Shown: in pieces, positions 17,128 to 29,324 of the stretch
Layout of the letters: each line of letters begins with the position of its first letter
Position numbering within the stretch: position 1 is the stretch's first letter
Assembly (NCBI RefSeq): GCF_001433855.1
Contig: NZ_AZCP01000002.1
Span: forward strand, 62,001 to 126,000
Length of the DNA stretch: 64,000 nucleotides
Source: Levilactobacillus brevis ATCC 14869 = DSM 20054
Lineage (GTDB): Bacteria; Bacillota; Bacilli; Lactobacillales; Lactobacillaceae
Direction: 5' to 3'
Made by a program: the position numbers and the translations under genes
Notes under the pieces: model-generated
What the model saw: only the letters and a program-made list of their open reading frames with translations
Database searches by the model: none
Told to the model about the DNA's origin: nothing

Positions 17128-18549
17128 TTATTGCTGTAATGCTGCCATCAACAGCTTGTTGACGACTTGTGGGTTGGCCTGTCCGTGAGTCTGTTTCATA
17201 ATCTGACCCACTAGGAAACCAACCGCCCGTTTTTTCCCGTTATTGAAGTCTTCAATCGACTGCGGGTTAGCACTCAAGACGTCATCGATAATCGGTTGTA
17301 ATTTAGCTGGATCGGATAGTTGAACCAGCCCATTGGCCTCAACAAAGGCCTTGGGATCTTCACCCTCGGTAATCGCCTTGAAGACCTTCTTGGCCATCTT
17401 GCTAGAGATGGTCCCGTCAGTAATCAAATTGATCATACCAGCCAAATGTTCTGGTGTTAGCTTGGTTGCTTGCAGGTCGACTTGCTTATCATTCAGGTAA
17501 GCGTTAACGTCCCCTTGCAAGTAATTGGCTGCCATCTTCGGATCAGCTTTCAGCGCAACTGTTGCGTTGAAGAAGTCAGACATTTCCTTAGTTTGGGTAA
17601 TGACCATAGCGTCATAATCCGTCAAACCTAACTCGTTAACGTATCGTTCGCGCCGCTTCCCTGGCATTTCTGGCATGGCGGCATCTAGTTCCTTGATCCA
17701 GTCATCACTGATGTTCAGTGCTGGCAGGTCAGGTTCTGGGAAGTACCGGTAATCATCGGCACCAGCCTTCACCCGCATCAGAATCGTTTCACCGGTCTTT
17801 TCGTCAAACCGACGCGTCTCTTGTTGAACCGCGCCACCTGACATTAAGACTTGTTGCTGCCGTTTTTCTTCGTATTCCAACCCGCGTTGAACGTAATTGA
17901 AGGAGTTCAGGTTCTTTAACTCGGTCTTAGTCCCAAATTTCTGTTGACCAACTGGTCGAACAGAAATGTTGACATCAACCCGCATAGACCCTTCTTCCAT
18001 CTTCACATCAGAAATCCCGGTAAATTGAATCCGTTGCCGCAATGCTTCCAAATAAGCATAGGCTTCAGCCGGTGACGCAATATCTGGCTTCGACACAATT
18101 TCAATCAACGGTGTGCCTTGTCGGTTCAAATCGACATAAGAGTAGTCCCGTTCATGGGTGTTCTTACCAGCATCTTCTTCGATATGCATTTCAGCAATTC
18201 CGATTTTTTTCTTGACGCCATCGACGTCAATTTCAACCCAACCATCGTGACCAATGGGCTTGTCAGATTGCGTAATCTGGTAGGCCTTCGGGTTATCGGG
18301 ATAAAAGTAGTTCTTCCGGTCAAAATGGGTGTGTTGTTCAACCGTCGCATGCAACGCTAAGGCTGCAATGATCCCGTCAGCAACGACCCCTTTGTTGGTA
18401 GTTGGCAATACCCCTGGGTACCCCCAGTCAATCACGTTCGTATTGGCGTTAGGGTCAGCCCCGTAGGCAACTGGTGATGGGCTAAAGATCTTTGAATGGG
18501 TCTTCAACTCAATGTGGACTTCCAGCCCAATCGTGGTTTCAAAGTTCAT
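17128..18549 (-). CDS. gatB: Asp/Glu-tRNA amidotransferase subunit GatB
   Basis: GatB binds the mischarged Glu-tRNA(Gln) or Asp-tRNA(Asn) and activates the acyl group for amidation. The 473-residue protein has the family opening [24 protein letters not shown], the metal-site region [10 protein letters not shown] and the C-terminal YqeY-like helical domain. It overlaps the gatA stop by one base (TAATG), and the ribosome binding site lies inside the end of gatA. Confidence 0.97.
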   Translation of the reverse strand: MNFETTIGLEVHIELKTHSKIFSPSPVAYGADPNANTNVIDWGYPGVLPTTNKGVVADGIIAALALHATVEQHTHFDRKNYFYPDNPKAYQITQSDKPIGHDGWVEIDVDGVKKKIGIAEMHIEEDAGKNTHERDYSYVDLNRQGTPLIEIVSKPDIASPAEAYAYLEALRQRIQFTGISDVKMEEGSMRVDVNISVRPVGQQKFGTKTELKNLNSFNYVQRGLEYEEKRQQQVLMSGGAVQQETRRFDEKTGETILMRVKAGADDYRYFPEPDLPALNISDDWIKELDAAMPEMPGKRRERYVNELGLTDYDAMVITQTKEMSDFFNATVALKADPKMAANYLQGDVNAYLNDKQVDLQATKLTPEHLAGMINLITDGTISSKMAKKVFKAITEGEDPKAFVEANGLVQLSDPAKLQPIIDDVLSANPQSIEDFNNGKKRAVGFLVGQIMKQTHGQANPQVVNKLLMAALQQ

Positions 18550-20018
18550 TAGTGTTGACCTCCTAACGTGGGAACTTGTAAATGAAAGTCCGTATTTTGC
18601 TCAAAGGCGTAACCCGCCTTATACAACGTGCTTTCATCAAATGGCCGGCCGATAAGTTGCATACCAACCGGTAAGCCTTGACTGAAGCCAGCTGGCAAGG
18701 ACAAGCCTGGTAGCCCAGCTAAGTTAACTGGAATCGTCAAGACATCATTCATATACATCGTAATTGGGTCTTTGATTTCGTCGCCAATGCCAAAGGCTGG
18801 TGTTGGCGCAACGGGTCCCATGATAAAGTCATGATCCTTCAAGACAGCCTTGAAATCATTCATGATAACCGTCCGCACCTTGGCTGCTTTCAAGAAGTAA
18901 GCATCATAAAAACCAGCTGATAAGGAGAATGTCCCTAACATAATCCGGCGCTTAACTTCGTCACCAAAACCTTCAGAACGTGACTTCACGTAAACATCTT
19001 CCAAATTCTTCACATCGTCGGCCCGGTGACCATACCGAATCCCGTCAAACCGTTGCAAGTTAGATGATGCTTCAGACGAGCCAATAATGTAGTAAGCTGC
19101 GACACCATACTTGTTATGTGGTAAGGAAACTTCATCCACCGTAGCACCCAATTGCCGGTACGTATCAGCAGCAGCTAAGATCGCCTGTTTAACATCATCA
19201 GCGACACCATCTGCCAAAAATTCCTTGGGTAAGCCAATGCGCATCCCCTTTACACTAGTTGCGTCGGTTAAGTCTGCCGCAAAGTCAGGGACTGGTTGTG
19301 TCGAACTCGTCAAATCATGCTCATCATGCCCAGCAATGGCGCTTAGCATAGTGGCATTATCCTTCACGCTGCGCGTCATTGGGCCAATTTGGTCCAGACT
19401 AGAACCAAAGGCAATTAAGCCCCACCGAGAAACGCGGCCATAGGTTGGCTTTAAGCCAACAATGCCGTTAAATGCGGCTGGTTGTCGGATAGAACCACCG
19501 GTATCTGAGCCCAAAGCAGCCAGAACTTGACCGGAAGCAACGGCCGCCGCCGAACCACCTGAGGACCCACCAGGAACCTTGGTGTAATCCCAAGCATTCT
19601 TGGTTGTCTTAAAAGCAGAGTTTTCGGTTGAACCACCCATGGCAAATTCATCCAAGTTCGTTTTCCCAACCGTAATCATCTGAGCCTGGGCTAATTTTTC
19701 AGTAACCGTGGCATCATAGACGGGGTTGAAGTTCGCTAGCATTTTAGAAGCAGCGGTCGTCTTTAGGCCCTTCGTCACAATGTTATCTTTTAATGCCACT
19801 GGAATTCCTGCCAGTGGTTGATCGGTTGCCACACCTTGTTCGTCAATCTTAGTGGCTTGTTTTAAAGCGGCATCTTCGTTCAGCGTTAAAAACGCATCGA
19901 CCTGAGCATCGGTCGTCTTGATATTGTCAAAAGTTGCTTGCGTCAATTCTCGGGCGCTGATCTTTTTAGCAACCAAATCAGCGTGGAGACTAGCGAGATC
20001 TGTTTTAAAGTAATCCAT
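18549..20018 (-). CDS. gatA: Asp/Glu-tRNA amidotransferase subunit GatA
   Basis: GatA is the amidase that releases ammonia from glutamine for the GatB site. The amidase signature is complete, with catalytic serines in [15 protein letters not shown] and [14 protein letters not shown] and the lysine in VALKDNI. Length is 489 residues, the usual size. It starts one base after the gatC stop, so the three subunits are translationally coupled. Confidence 0.97.
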   Translation of the reverse strand: MDYFKTDLASLHADLVAKKISARELTQATFDNIKTTDAQVDAFLTLNEDAALKQATKIDEQGVATDQPLAGIPVALKDNIVTKGLKTTAASKMLANFNPVYDATVTEKLAQAQMITVGKTNLDEFAMGGSTENSAFKTTKNAWDYTKVPGGSSGGSAAAVASGQVLAALGSDTGGSIRQPAAFNGIVGLKPTYGRVSRWGLIAFGSSLDQIGPMTRSVKDNATMLSAIAGHDEHDLTSSTQPVPDFAADLTDATSVKGMRIGLPKEFLADGVADDVKQAILAAADTYRQLGATVDEVSLPHNKYGVAAYYIIGSSEASSNLQRFDGIRYGHRADDVKNLEDVYVKSRSEGFGDEVKRRIMLGTFSLSAGFYDAYFLKAAKVRTVIMNDFKAVLKDHDFIMGPVAPTPAFGIGDEIKDPITMYMNDVLTIPVNLAGLPGLSLPAGFSQGLPVGMQLIGRPFDESTLYKAGYAFEQNTDFHLQVPTLGGQH

Positions 20019-20330
20019 TTAGTCGTTATCCTCGCTTTCGTCAATGATGGCCGGCACTTTAATAAAGCCCCGGGCAGCTTCTGGCGCGTTTTTCAGTAAT
20101 GACTGGCTTTGACCCCAGCTATCGGCAACGTCTTCGCGCATCACATTGAGTTGGTCCGTGACACTGCTCGTGGCTTCAACGCCGTCAGTATCGACTTCAC
20201 TCAGCGTTTCAAACAGACCGATAATGTCGTCAAGTTGGGGTGTAAAAGCATCCAACTGGGCATCCGTAAATTCAAGTTTTGCCAAACTGGCAACGTGTTG
20301 AACTTGTTCTCGATTGATTCGATTAGCCAT
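20019..20330 (-). CDS. gatC: Asp/Glu-tRNA amidotransferase subunit GatC
   Basis: GatC is a small helical subunit that wraps around and stabilises GatA. The ~103-residue protein begins MANRINREQVQHVASLAKLEF, and further on has the FETLSEVDTDGVEAT motif. The ATG at 20330 has AGAGGGA 6 bases upstream; the TTG one codon earlier is less likely. It is the first gene of the gatCAB-dagK unit. Confidence 0.95.
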   Translation of the reverse strand: MANRINREQVQHVASLAKLEFTDAQLDAFTPQLDDIIGLFETLSEVDTDGVEATSSVTDQLNVMREDVADSWGQSQSLLKNAPEAARGFIKVPAIIDESEDND

Positions 20331-20403
20331 CAATTATCCCTCTTTCTGATTTATCCACAATTCAGCGTTTACCCGCAGTTTCTGAGAATAAACATACACT
20401 GCC

Positions 20404-20431
20404 ATTCTACCATATATCCGCTGTACGCCAA
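20404..20431 (-). promoter_or_regulatory. gatCAB promoter
   Basis: TTGGCG (20426-20431) and TAGAAT (20404-20409) are 16 bases apart, and TG precedes the -10 by one base (extended -10). It lies downstream of the RNA candidate, so gatC does not need to be read from that RNA. Confidence 0.6.
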
Positions 20432-20438
20432 AGATTAT

Positions 20439-20694
20439 GACAAAAAGAATCTTGTCTCACGGTAAAATGGCTACTTATTGGTGATAACACTGGGTTAAGC
20501 GGCCATTAACACGGAGATATGGGACTGCACCTTGCTGACCGCCTTCCAGGATAAGACCGGGCTTTAAGACAAGTGTCCTTCTTGGCTTAACGTCGTGTCC
20601 GGTACGTTCCAGCCCATTTGCTGCGACCAGAGGGCGGACAACCACCACCTGGTTTAAAACACAGGAATTTTCTACCGTTATTATCTTTTACGCG
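20439..20694 (-). ncRNA. Candidate structured non-coding RNA, ~240 nt, between camS and gatC
   Basis: The 440-base gap between camS and gatC holds no gene but forms a rod of nested helices. In plus coordinates they are: closing stem 20459-20468 with 20667-20678 (10 pairs, one bulge); 20480-20486 with 20643-20649; 20534-20543 with 20633-20642 (one mismatch); 20556-20560 with 20599-20603; and an apical hairpin 20564-20573 with 20581-20590. Several pairs are G-U if the minus strand is transcribed but A-C if the plus strand is, which favours minus. A TATGCT -10-like box lies at 20702-20707, and a short hairpin (20439-20456) could end it. The size and rod shape recall 6S RNA, but I do not recognise the family. 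It is not tmRNA, RNase P or SRP RNA by their signature sequences. Confidence 0.5.
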
Positions 20695-20730
20695 TGTTTT
20701 TAGCATATTGGGGATAACAATCTATAAACC

Positions 20731-20762
20731 AAAAAGGCGTGCACGCCGTAGCCCACACACCT
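20731..20762 (-). terminator. camS terminator
   Basis: A G-C-rich stem that includes the palindrome GGCGTGCACGCC is followed on the minus strand by TTTTT. It lies directly behind the camS stop and separates camS from the RNA candidate. Confidence 0.7.
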
Positions 20763-20774
20763 TCGAAATTAGAT

Positions 20775-21920
20775 TTAATAACTGTTAAAGACGTGACTCG
20801 TGAATTTCTTTGCCCCACTAGAACGGGAAAGGAAACTTTGCACACTATCCGTCGATGAGACGGTAATGTCAATGGGCACACTTGATGGTAAGTACTTCTG
20901 TGCCGCCGTTTGCAGATATTGCGTGAAGCTAATGATTTCTGTTTGGCTGTAGAATTGGGTCGTAATATTGACGTGCATCCCAGTCAATGTATTTCCACTG
21001 TAATGGGCTTGCGCCGTCACACCACTCAAGTTCGGGAAGAAGTTTTCCACTTGCGACTTGAAGTTAGTAAAGGAGGTTTCATCGTTACTGTTCGGGCTAC
21101 TAGACCCACTTTCAATTGGGAACACGTAGTTCTTTTCACTCAAAGCGTTCCACTTAGAAACGGTCGTTGCACTTCCCTTATTCTCAGAATAAGCGATGAA
21201 GTTACCACCGACCAGACTATCATTGGAGGCCTGTCGATAGATTGCAATCACGATTGGCACATTCTTTAACGCCGACTTCTTACGGAGCCGTTTTAAGACC
21301 GTATTAGCCGCCTTCTTCGCGTAAGCTTCACCCTCAGCTTTGGTAATCTTGGTCTCATAAGTGGCACCGTACTGGGTCTTCTTATAATAATCCACCGAAT
21401 TGACGGCAATCCCAATCGTTACACCACCTAAAGAAAGCTTATTATTCTTTTGGGTCATATAGTCTTGTTCTTCCAACGCTTGAATGTAAACTGGATTTCG
21501 CTTCGTTGGTGATGTTGAGCCGTTACTCTTCGGATTCAATCCAGTTGGATTTGATTTGGTCTTTCGATCCAACCAATTTTGAACAGTTGATGAGCTTAAA
21601 TACTGGCCTTCTTGGAAAACGTAGCTCTTCGTAGAGAAGACTTTCTTAGAAACGCCTAACATACCATTTTCAAAACTCTTCACGTTGTAGGTATTGCCAG
21701 AATCTTGACTATTGGTTACCCCACGCGACTTGCTCGTCTGGTAATGACCACTCTTAATAACCCCTTCATAGTCACCATCCGAGCTTTGCCCCGTCAATTG
21801 GGTCTTACTTGATTTGCTGGTCCCAGACGTTCCAGAAATGCTGGAACTGCTTAAATTGCCACACGCGGCCAAAAATAATGGCACCGCGGCTAACGCAATA
21901 AAGGTTCGTAACCGTTTCAC
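20775..21920 (-). CDS. camS: CamS-family sex pheromone precursor lipoprotein
   Basis: This is a membrane-anchored lipoprotein of the CamS family. In enterococci and staphylococci a pheromone peptide is cut from its signal sequence; the function of the mature protein is unknown. I start it at GTG 21920, because AGGAGG lies 8 bases upstream and this start gives a proper lipoprotein signal ending in the lipobox LAAC (RTFIALAAVPLFLAACG). A longer frame running into ligA is open but gives no signal peptide at the N-terminus. After the lipobox comes a Ser/Thr-rich linker and a ~330-residue extracellular domain. Confidence 0.9.
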   Translation of the reverse strand: MKRLRTFIALAAVPLFLAACGNLSSSSISGTSGTSKSSKTQLTGQSSDGDYEGVIKSGHYQTSKSRGVTNSQDSGNTYNVKSFENGMLGVSKKVFSTKSYVFQEGQYLSSSTVQNWLDRKTKSNPTGLNPKSNGSTSPTKRNPVYIQALEEQDYMTQKNNKLSLGGVTIGIAVNSVDYYKKTQYGATYETKITKAEGEAYAKKAANTVLKRLRKKSALKNVPIVIAIYRQASNDSLVGGNFIAYSENKGSATTVSKWNALSEKNYVFPIESGSSSPNSNDETSFTNFKSQVENFFPNLSGVTAQAHYSGNTLTGMHVNITTQFYSQTEIISFTQYLQTAAQKYLPSSVPIDITVSSTDSVQSFLSRSSGAKKFTSHVFNSY

Positions 21921-21942
21921 GACTTGTTTCCTCCTAAAGTCA

Positions 21943-23973
<2,031 letters not shown>

Positions 23974-23998
23974 CTAATTCCTCCCACACTTTAAATGC

Positions 23999-26251
23999 TT
24001 AGTCTACGCGTTTGATTGGGGCAAAAGCTGCCAATAAACGCTTAATCCCTTGTTCTGGGAATGCAATATCGAGTTCTGCATCTTCGCCAGTACCATTAAC
24101 TTTGACCACGGTACCCACACCCCATTTTTTATGACTGGCTTTATCACCAATCGTCCAGCTAACCTTACCAGCACCTGTTCCGGTCGGTTCACTCACCCGA
24201 CCAGTCTTACCAGCGTATGGCTTCGCAACCGCACTGGCCGTTCGCCGAGCAAATGGCACATCACGGCGGCTCGGTGTCAAACCGGATTTAGTTTCACTGT
24301 AGTCCAAATGTAGCAATTCCGGTGCAATTTCTGTCACAAATCGAGATTGTGGATTCGTTTGTCGCCGGCCATACAACATCCGTGAATAGGCGTTGGTCAA
24401 GTAGAGCTTTTCTTGCGCCCGCGTAATCCCGACGTAGGCTAACCGCCGTTCTTCTTCCAATTCGTCATCTTCAAGCATTGCCCGTGACAGAGGGAAGATA
24501 CCTTCTTCCAGCCCCATTAAGAAGATCACCGGAAATTCAAGGCCTTTCGCCGCATGCAAGGTCATTAAGGTCACCTCGGCGGGTTCTTCTTCAACGTCAT
24601 CTTGGGCTGAAACTAACGCCAAATCTGCTAAGAACTCAACCAACCGGTCTTCCGTTTCATCATGATCGGCGTTGTCCCAGTCATCATCGAACTTTTGCGT
24701 GACTGATAGAAATTCCTCAATGTTTTCGATTCGCGTTTCGGCCTCTAGATTCTTTGAGGCCTTCAACGCTGCCATGTACCCCGTTTGATCCAGTAACTCA
24801 CTCGTCATATCGGAAACACTCATGGTTGCCGCGCGGTCTTGAACATGTTTAAGGGTTAGCCCAAACTTCTCCATCGCCGTGCGCACACGAGCACCCAGCG
24901 TCGTGGCTAGTGAAATGTTTTGAGTGGCTTCCAGTTCCGTCCAATCGTTCATTTCAGCAAAGTCCCGCAACTTTTCAACACTCGTGGCCCCAATACCTCG
25001 TTTGGGCTCATTAATAATCCGTTCCAAACTCATTGAGTCAGCCGGATTGGCCACCAGAGTCAAGTAAGCTAAAACATCCCGAATTTCCTTTCGGTCATAG
25101 AACTTATGCCCACCAACCATGGTGTAGGGAATGTTGGCCTTAACTAGTGTTTCTTCAATCACCCGAGACTGGGCATTTGTTCGATAAAGAATGGCAAAGT
25201 CACCATAATCATGATGATTTTGTTCCCGTTCTTCTTGAATCTTGGCCACCACATAATGGGCCTCATCATTTTCGTTTTGCCCCCGGTAATAGGAGATGGG
25301 TTCACCTTCGGCATTATCGGTCCACAAATCTTTTTTCTTACGATTAACGTTTCGCTGGATCACATCGTTAGCGGCTCGTAAAATCGTCTTCGTTGAGCGA
25401 TAGTTCTGCTCCAATAAGGTGACGTGCGCATCCGGATAGTCGTGCTCAAAGTTCAAAATATTTTCCATGTTCGCGCCACGCCAACCATAAATACTCTGGT
25501 CACCATCACCAACCACACATAGATTGCCATGCTTTTTCGCTAGTAAGTTCACCAAGGTGTATTGCGCATCATTGGTATCTTGATACTCATCCACATGAAT
25601 ATATTGGAATTTATCTTGATAGTAACCCAGCACATCGGCATCCTGATTGAATAGCTTAATGGTCAGCATAATCAAATCATCAAAATCCATAGCCTGGTTC
25701 GCCTGTAATTCTCGTTGATAACTTTCATATACCGTCGCAACCGTCGTTTCAAATGGATTACCGGCTGCCTCGCGCATCATGGCTGGCGTCTGCAGGGCGT
25801 TCTTGGCATTAGAAATTGCTCCCAATACTGAGCGGGGATCAAACTTCTTGATGTCTAAATTTTGTTGCTGTAAAACACGTTTAATTAAGGTGCGTTGTTC
25901 CCCGGGGTCGGCAATAGTAAACGCCCGGTTATACCCTAATTTATCTGCATCCCGGCGCAAGATTCGAACACACAGGGCATGGAATGTTGAGACCCAGACA
26001 TCATTACCATCTGGTCCTAGTAACTTAATCACCCGTTCGCGCATTTCCTTGGCCGCCTTATTGGTAAAGGTAATGGCTAAAATCCGCCACGGCATCACAT
26101 TGTTATGTTCAATTAGGTAGGCGACCCGGTGCGTTAACACCCGGGTCTTCCCACTACCGGCACCTGCCAATACTAGTAATGGCCCCTCCGTTTGGAGTAC
26201 GGCCTCCGTTTGCTTATCGTTCATGCCAGTTAATAATTCTTCTCCTGCCAC
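23999..26251 (-). CDS. pcrA: ATP-dependent DNA helicase PcrA (UvrD/Rep family)
   Basis: PcrA is a 3'-5' helicase for repair and for clearing RecA and replication blocks. The Walker A motif LAGAGSGKTRVLTHR, the DExx box VDEYQDTND, GDGDQSIYGWRGA and the late motif TLMTLHAAKGLEFPVIF are all present, and the C-terminus carries the RNA-polymerase-binding Tudor-like segment (KVSWTIGDKASHKKWGVG). About 750 residues. I prefer the GTG at 26251 (giving an AGEELLTGMNDKQ start like homologues), with AGAGGA 11 bases upstream, over a GTG three codons earlier that is too close to that site. Confidence 0.96.
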   Translation of the reverse strand: MAGEELLTGMNDKQTEAVLQTEGPLLVLAGAGSGKTRVLTHRVAYLIEHNNVMPWRILAITFTNKAAKEMRERVIKLLGPDGNDVWVSTFHALCVRILRRDADKLGYNRAFTIADPGEQRTLIKRVLQQQNLDIKKFDPRSVLGAISNAKNALQTPAMMREAAGNPFETTVATVYESYQRELQANQAMDFDDLIMLTIKLFNQDADVLGYYQDKFQYIHVDEYQDTNDAQYTLVNLLAKKHGNLCVVGDGDQSIYGWRGANMENILNFEHDYPDAHVTLLEQNYRSTKTILRAANDVIQRNVNRKKKDLWTDNAEGEPISYYRGQNENDEAHYVVAKIQEEREQNHHDYGDFAILYRTNAQSRVIEETLVKANIPYTMVGGHKFYDRKEIRDVLAYLTLVANPADSMSLERIINEPKRGIGATSVEKLRDFAEMNDWTELEATQNISLATTLGARVRTAMEKFGLTLKHVQDRAATMSVSDMTSELLDQTGYMAALKASKNLEAETRIENIEEFLSVTQKFDDDWDNADHDETEDRLVEFLADLALVSAQDDVEEEPAEVTLMTLHAAKGLEFPVIFLMGLEEGIFPLSRAMLEDDELEEERRLAYVGITRAQEKLYLTNAYSRMLYGRRQTNPQSRFVTEIAPELLHLDYSETKSGLTPSRRDVPFARRTASAVAKPYAGKTGRVSEPTGTGAGKVSWTIGDKASHKKWGVGTVVKVNGTGEDAELDIAFPEQGIKRLLAAFAPIKRVD

Positions 26252-26424
26252 CCTGAACACAGTCCTCTCTGTCGATTAGTCTTGAATAGTATACCAAAAA
26301 AACGTATGTTCTGCTGGAAGTCTTGCGGTTATTTTGATTAAATCCTGATTAAACTTGCTCGCTTAATCGGCGGAGTACGTCACCTGTCAACAGCCCGCGT
26401 CACATCGCTTGGCTGTAAAAGAAA

Positions 26425-26454
26425 AAGAAGTTTAGGCTGGTCCCTAAACTTCTT
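26425..26454 (-). terminator. Terminator behind the PurK-like gene
   Basis: A perfect 12-base stem (AAGAAGTTTAGG / CCTAAACTTCTT) is followed by TTTTC on the minus strand, six bases beyond the stop. Confidence 0.88.
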
Positions 26455-26459
26455 AATGG

Positions 26460-27605
26460 TTACTGATTGTCGGTCGTTTGATTGGTCCAAATCGCCGTAT
26501 CGTCTAACTGATCCAAGATTGGCTTGATGGCACTACCCTGAACTGAAATGTGCCCCATGACTTCATCATCGGCTTGTTGCCGCAAGTGATAGAAAGTAAA
26601 GTGCCAATTATCCTTAATTTGCCACTGCGTCCGTATCGCATCCAATTGATTGGCGGTGAATGACGCCGTAACAGCTGGCGTTAATAATTGAGGTTCAGCT
26701 AGTGGCATGCCCGCAATCGCGCGGAAATGCTCCGCAAATTCATCTACCGTAGCAGCGACGTCAAAGACATACCCCGCTTCACTAGGCGCTGGCACAATCT
26801 TCTTCACATAAATGGCCCCACTACTCGTCAAGTAAAAGGCCACTTCAAAGACCCCAACGTAATCCACGTGTTTGGCCACTTCACCGGCAATTCGGTGAAT
26901 TTCACCGGCAACAGCATCATCTAACTGGGCTGGCACCCAAGTCCGTTGTACCTGATCACCGTCAGCCTGAACTTCCGTGATTGGGAAGACTTGTTGATTT
27001 CCTTCTTGGTCACGAGCCACTAGGATAGAGTATTCCCGATCGTAAGCAATCTGGGATTCTAAAATGTAAGTTCCCCAATCTAGCAAACCAGCTGCTTTGG
27101 CAATATCGGTTTGTGTCTTAATCACCAGTTCACGGCCGCTGGACCATTCTTTTTGGATTGGCTTCAGTACGCACGGATACCCGATAGAGTTCACTGATTG
27201 ATAAACATCATCCAAATTGATGATCGTCGCATAGGGGGCAATATTGACATTTAGTTGTTCAAAGAAAGCACGCTCTAGCAACCGGTCTTGCATCATTTCT
27301 AGCATTTCGGTTCCTTGAGGAATTTGCGTATACTGCGCTAAAAACTTCACCGTGCTCGTGTTAACTTGTTCGGAATCGTAGACGATCGCCGCACAGCTTT
27401 CCGCAAAGTGCTGCAGCTTATCGCGGTCCTTATTTGACCCAACCGCTTTAAAATCTGCCAACTGTAACGCTTCACTCGTCTCATCGGCACCGTAAGCACC
27501 CACACGTAAGCCCATTTTTCGCGCCGTCGTCACCAACATCGCTGCGTTAGCACTATTGCCAATGACGCCAATCGTGTCGCCTGGATATAAGACCGTGTTC
27601 GCCAA
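26460..27605 (-). CDS. Diverged PurK-like ATP-grasp protein
   Basis: The 381-residue protein has the three-domain plan of PurK, the carboxyaminoimidazole ribonucleotide synthase, including YPGDTIGVIGNSANAAML at the start and an ATP-grasp core (GYPCVLKP, ITEVQAD). Several PurK signatures are altered. The N-terminal GGGQLGRM type loop reads GNSANAAML, the glycine-rich loop is EWSSGRELV, and the usual RPHNSGH substrate motif near residue 270 reads APSEAGYVF. No purE or other pur gene is adjacent, only pcrA and xpt. It may be a paralogue with another substrate or a protein that has lost activity. The start is the ATG of MANTVLYPGD. Confidence 0.7.
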   Translation of the reverse strand: MANTVLYPGDTIGVIGNSANAAMLVTTARKMGLRVGAYGADETSEALQLADFKAVGSNKDRDKLQHFAESCAAIVYDSEQVNTSTVKFLAQYTQIPQGTEMLEMMQDRLLERAFFEQLNVNIAPYATIINLDDVYQSVNSIGYPCVLKPIQKEWSSGRELVIKTQTDIAKAAGLLDWGTYILESQIAYDREYSILVARDQEGNQQVFPITEVQADGDQVQRTWVPAQLDDAVAGEIHRIAGEVAKHVDYVGVFEVAFYLTSSGAIYVKKIVPAPSEAGYVFDVAATVDEFAEHFRAIAGMPLAEPQLLTPAVTASFTANQLDAIRTQWQIKDNWHFTFYHLRQQADDEVMGHISVQGSAIKPILDQLDDTAIWTNQTTDNQ

Positions 27606-27706
27606 ATTTATTCCCTACTTTCTCACATAAAATTTTCTTAGATTAAATGATGTCACTCCACTAACTATTTTAAAGTTTCACCAGTCGTTAAACAAGTTAG
27701 AATCGC

Positions 27707-28282
27707 CTAATCTTGAGCAAAAATTACCTGACCAGCTTCAAACGATGCAATGCTAGCCAGCGCTTCGAGTTGAATTCCGGCGTCGGTCACCATCTGATGA
27801 CCCTTTTGGAACCGTTTCTCAATCACGACGCCAACGCCGGCAACCGTAATTTGGGCCGTTTTGGCAATGTCGAGTAACCCTTGCACAGCTTGTCCATTCG
27901 CTAAGAAGTCATCAATAATTAACACGCGGTCGTCAGCCGCTAAGAAGCGGCGATCAATCGAAATTTCATTGGTGACCTGCTTCGTGTAGGAATAAACCTT
28001 AGCGGTGTACAAATTATCCGTTAAGGTCAGACTCTTATGCTTGCGAGCAAAGATAACCGGCACATTCAAGTGCAAGCCAGCCATAACTGCTGGTGCAATC
28101 CCAGAAGATTCCACCGTCAGGATCTTCGTAATATGGGCATCTTGGAATCGCCGCGCAAACTCCTGACCAAGCTCATTCATCAATTGGGGATCAACTTGGT
28201 GGTTCAAAAAGTTATCGACCTTTAAGACGTTGCCCGTCAGAACCGTCCCGTCTTGGCGAATGCGATCTTCTAAAATTTTCAT
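27707..28282 (-). CDS. xpt: Xanthine phosphoribosyltransferase
   Basis: Xpt converts xanthine and PRPP to XMP in purine salvage. The 191-residue protein has the PRPP-binding motif [13 protein letters not shown] and the family opening [15 protein letters not shown]. Two adjacent ATGs exist; I chose the second, with GGAGG 9 bases upstream, because family members usually begin MKxLExRI. In bacilli xpt often follows a purine riboswitch, but I see none in the 80 bases upstream. Confidence 0.93.
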   Translation of the reverse strand: MKILEDRIRQDGTVLTGNVLKVDNFLNHQVDPQLMNELGQEFARRFQDAHITKILTVESSGIAPAVMAGLHLNVPVIFARKHKSLTLTDNLYTAKVYSYTKQVTNEISIDRRFLAADDRVLIIDDFLANGQAVQGLLDIAKTAQITVAGVGVVIEKRFQKGHQMVTDAGIQLEALASIASFEAGQVIFAQD

Positions 28283-28368
28283 CATGTGTGACCTCCAAAA
28301 AGTATTTTCTCTATTCTACCCGATTGAACCTTAAAAAAACAACGCGTCCGCCCGACATTTATGAATGT

Positions 28369-29277
28369 TTAACCTAACCAAAGCCCTAACAACTCCGCTA
28401 AAACGGTCGTTAGTGCTAAAATACCAAGACTACGAACAGCTAAAATAAAGGTTTCCTTTTTGACTTGCTTTTGGAATAAGCCACGCACATTACGGTAAAT
28501 GAGGGGCACACTGATCAACGCTAGTAAAGACCACCGTGGTAAATCGCCTAACCATACACTGGCAACGAGTGAGCTGTAGCCAATGACATAGAAACTAGCA
28601 AACAACCACAACGCCCCGTTAACGCCCAAATAATAAACAATGGTGGTGCGATTCAAATCGAGATCTTCTTGGGCATCACAGATGTTATTAGCTAATAACA
28701 ACGCCGCAATGGCCATGACGGCAATCCCTGAGGCTAACAACACGCGTAACATCAAACTGCCAGTAAAGTTTCCCGTTTGATACAAGTTTAGGTACACTGT
28801 GATCAGCATAATCATATACCCCATGGTGAACCCGGCAAAAAATTCACCAGTCGGTGTTCCCGATAAGGGGCGTGGCCCACCTGCATACAAGTAACCCACT
28901 AAAAAACAGAAAATACCCATGACTAACAATGGCCATCCCGTCTGCCAAACAAGATACAAGCCAATCACTCCGGCGACCCCAGCCATGGTTGCCATCAACC
29001 CAAAAATCCGTTTAACTGACAAGCCATTCACGCCAATAATATTAGTATTTTTCTTCCATTCCGCCGCTTGGCTACCAGCTTTGGTATAATCTTGGTAGTT
29101 ATCATTGATGTCTACAGCCATATTAAATAACAACATAGCGATAAAGAATAGTCCGGTAATTCCCCAGTTAAGTTGACCATAGTTGGCCTGAACGAAAATA
29201 ACCCCTAATAGAAACGGCCAGACTGAGGCAATTTTGGCTTTAATTTCAACAAGTTCCAGAAAAATTGGTAACGTCAT
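28369..29277 (-). CDS. menA: 1,4-dihydroxy-2-naphthoate polyprenyltransferase MenA
   Basis: MenA attaches the polyprenyl tail to dihydroxynaphthoate and gives demethylmenaquinone. This is a UbiA-family integral membrane protein with about eight to nine membrane segments and the aspartate-rich motif MAVDINDNYQDY; the second motif is NNICDAQEDLDLNR. I start it at the ATG at 29277, with GGGGGAT 4-5 bases upstream; a 21-residue longer frame overlaps the promoter region. It is divergent from a polyprenyl diphosphate synthase gene, its substrate supplier, and close to cydABDC. No other men genes are in the window, so the naphthoate may come from elsewhere or be taken up. Confidence 0.92.
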   Translation of the reverse strand: MTLPIFLELVEIKAKIASVWPFLLGVIFVQANYGQLNWGITGLFFIAMLLFNMAVDINDNYQDYTKAGSQAAEWKKNTNIIGVNGLSVKRIFGLMATMAGVAGVIGLYLVWQTGWPLLVMGIFCFLVGYLYAGGPRPLSGTPTGEFFAGFTMGYMIMLITVYLNLYQTGNFTGSLMLRVLLASGIAVMAIAALLLANNICDAQEDLDLNRTTIVYYLGVNGALWLFASFYVIGYSSLVASVWLGDLPRWSLLALISVPLIYRNVRGLFQKQVKKETFILAVRSLGILALTTVLAELLGLWLG

Positions 29278-29324
29278 GGTAATCCCCCTAAAATTATGAA
29301 TTCTGATTTGATGATAACCTTTAT

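Noticed and set aside
20439-20694. tmRNA, RNase P RNA or SRP RNA in the camS-gatC gap
   Set aside because: I looked for the tRNA-like ends of tmRNA, GAGGAAAGTCC of RNase P and the GGTCAGG/AAGCAGCC loops of SRP RNA and found none, so I left it as an unassigned RNA.
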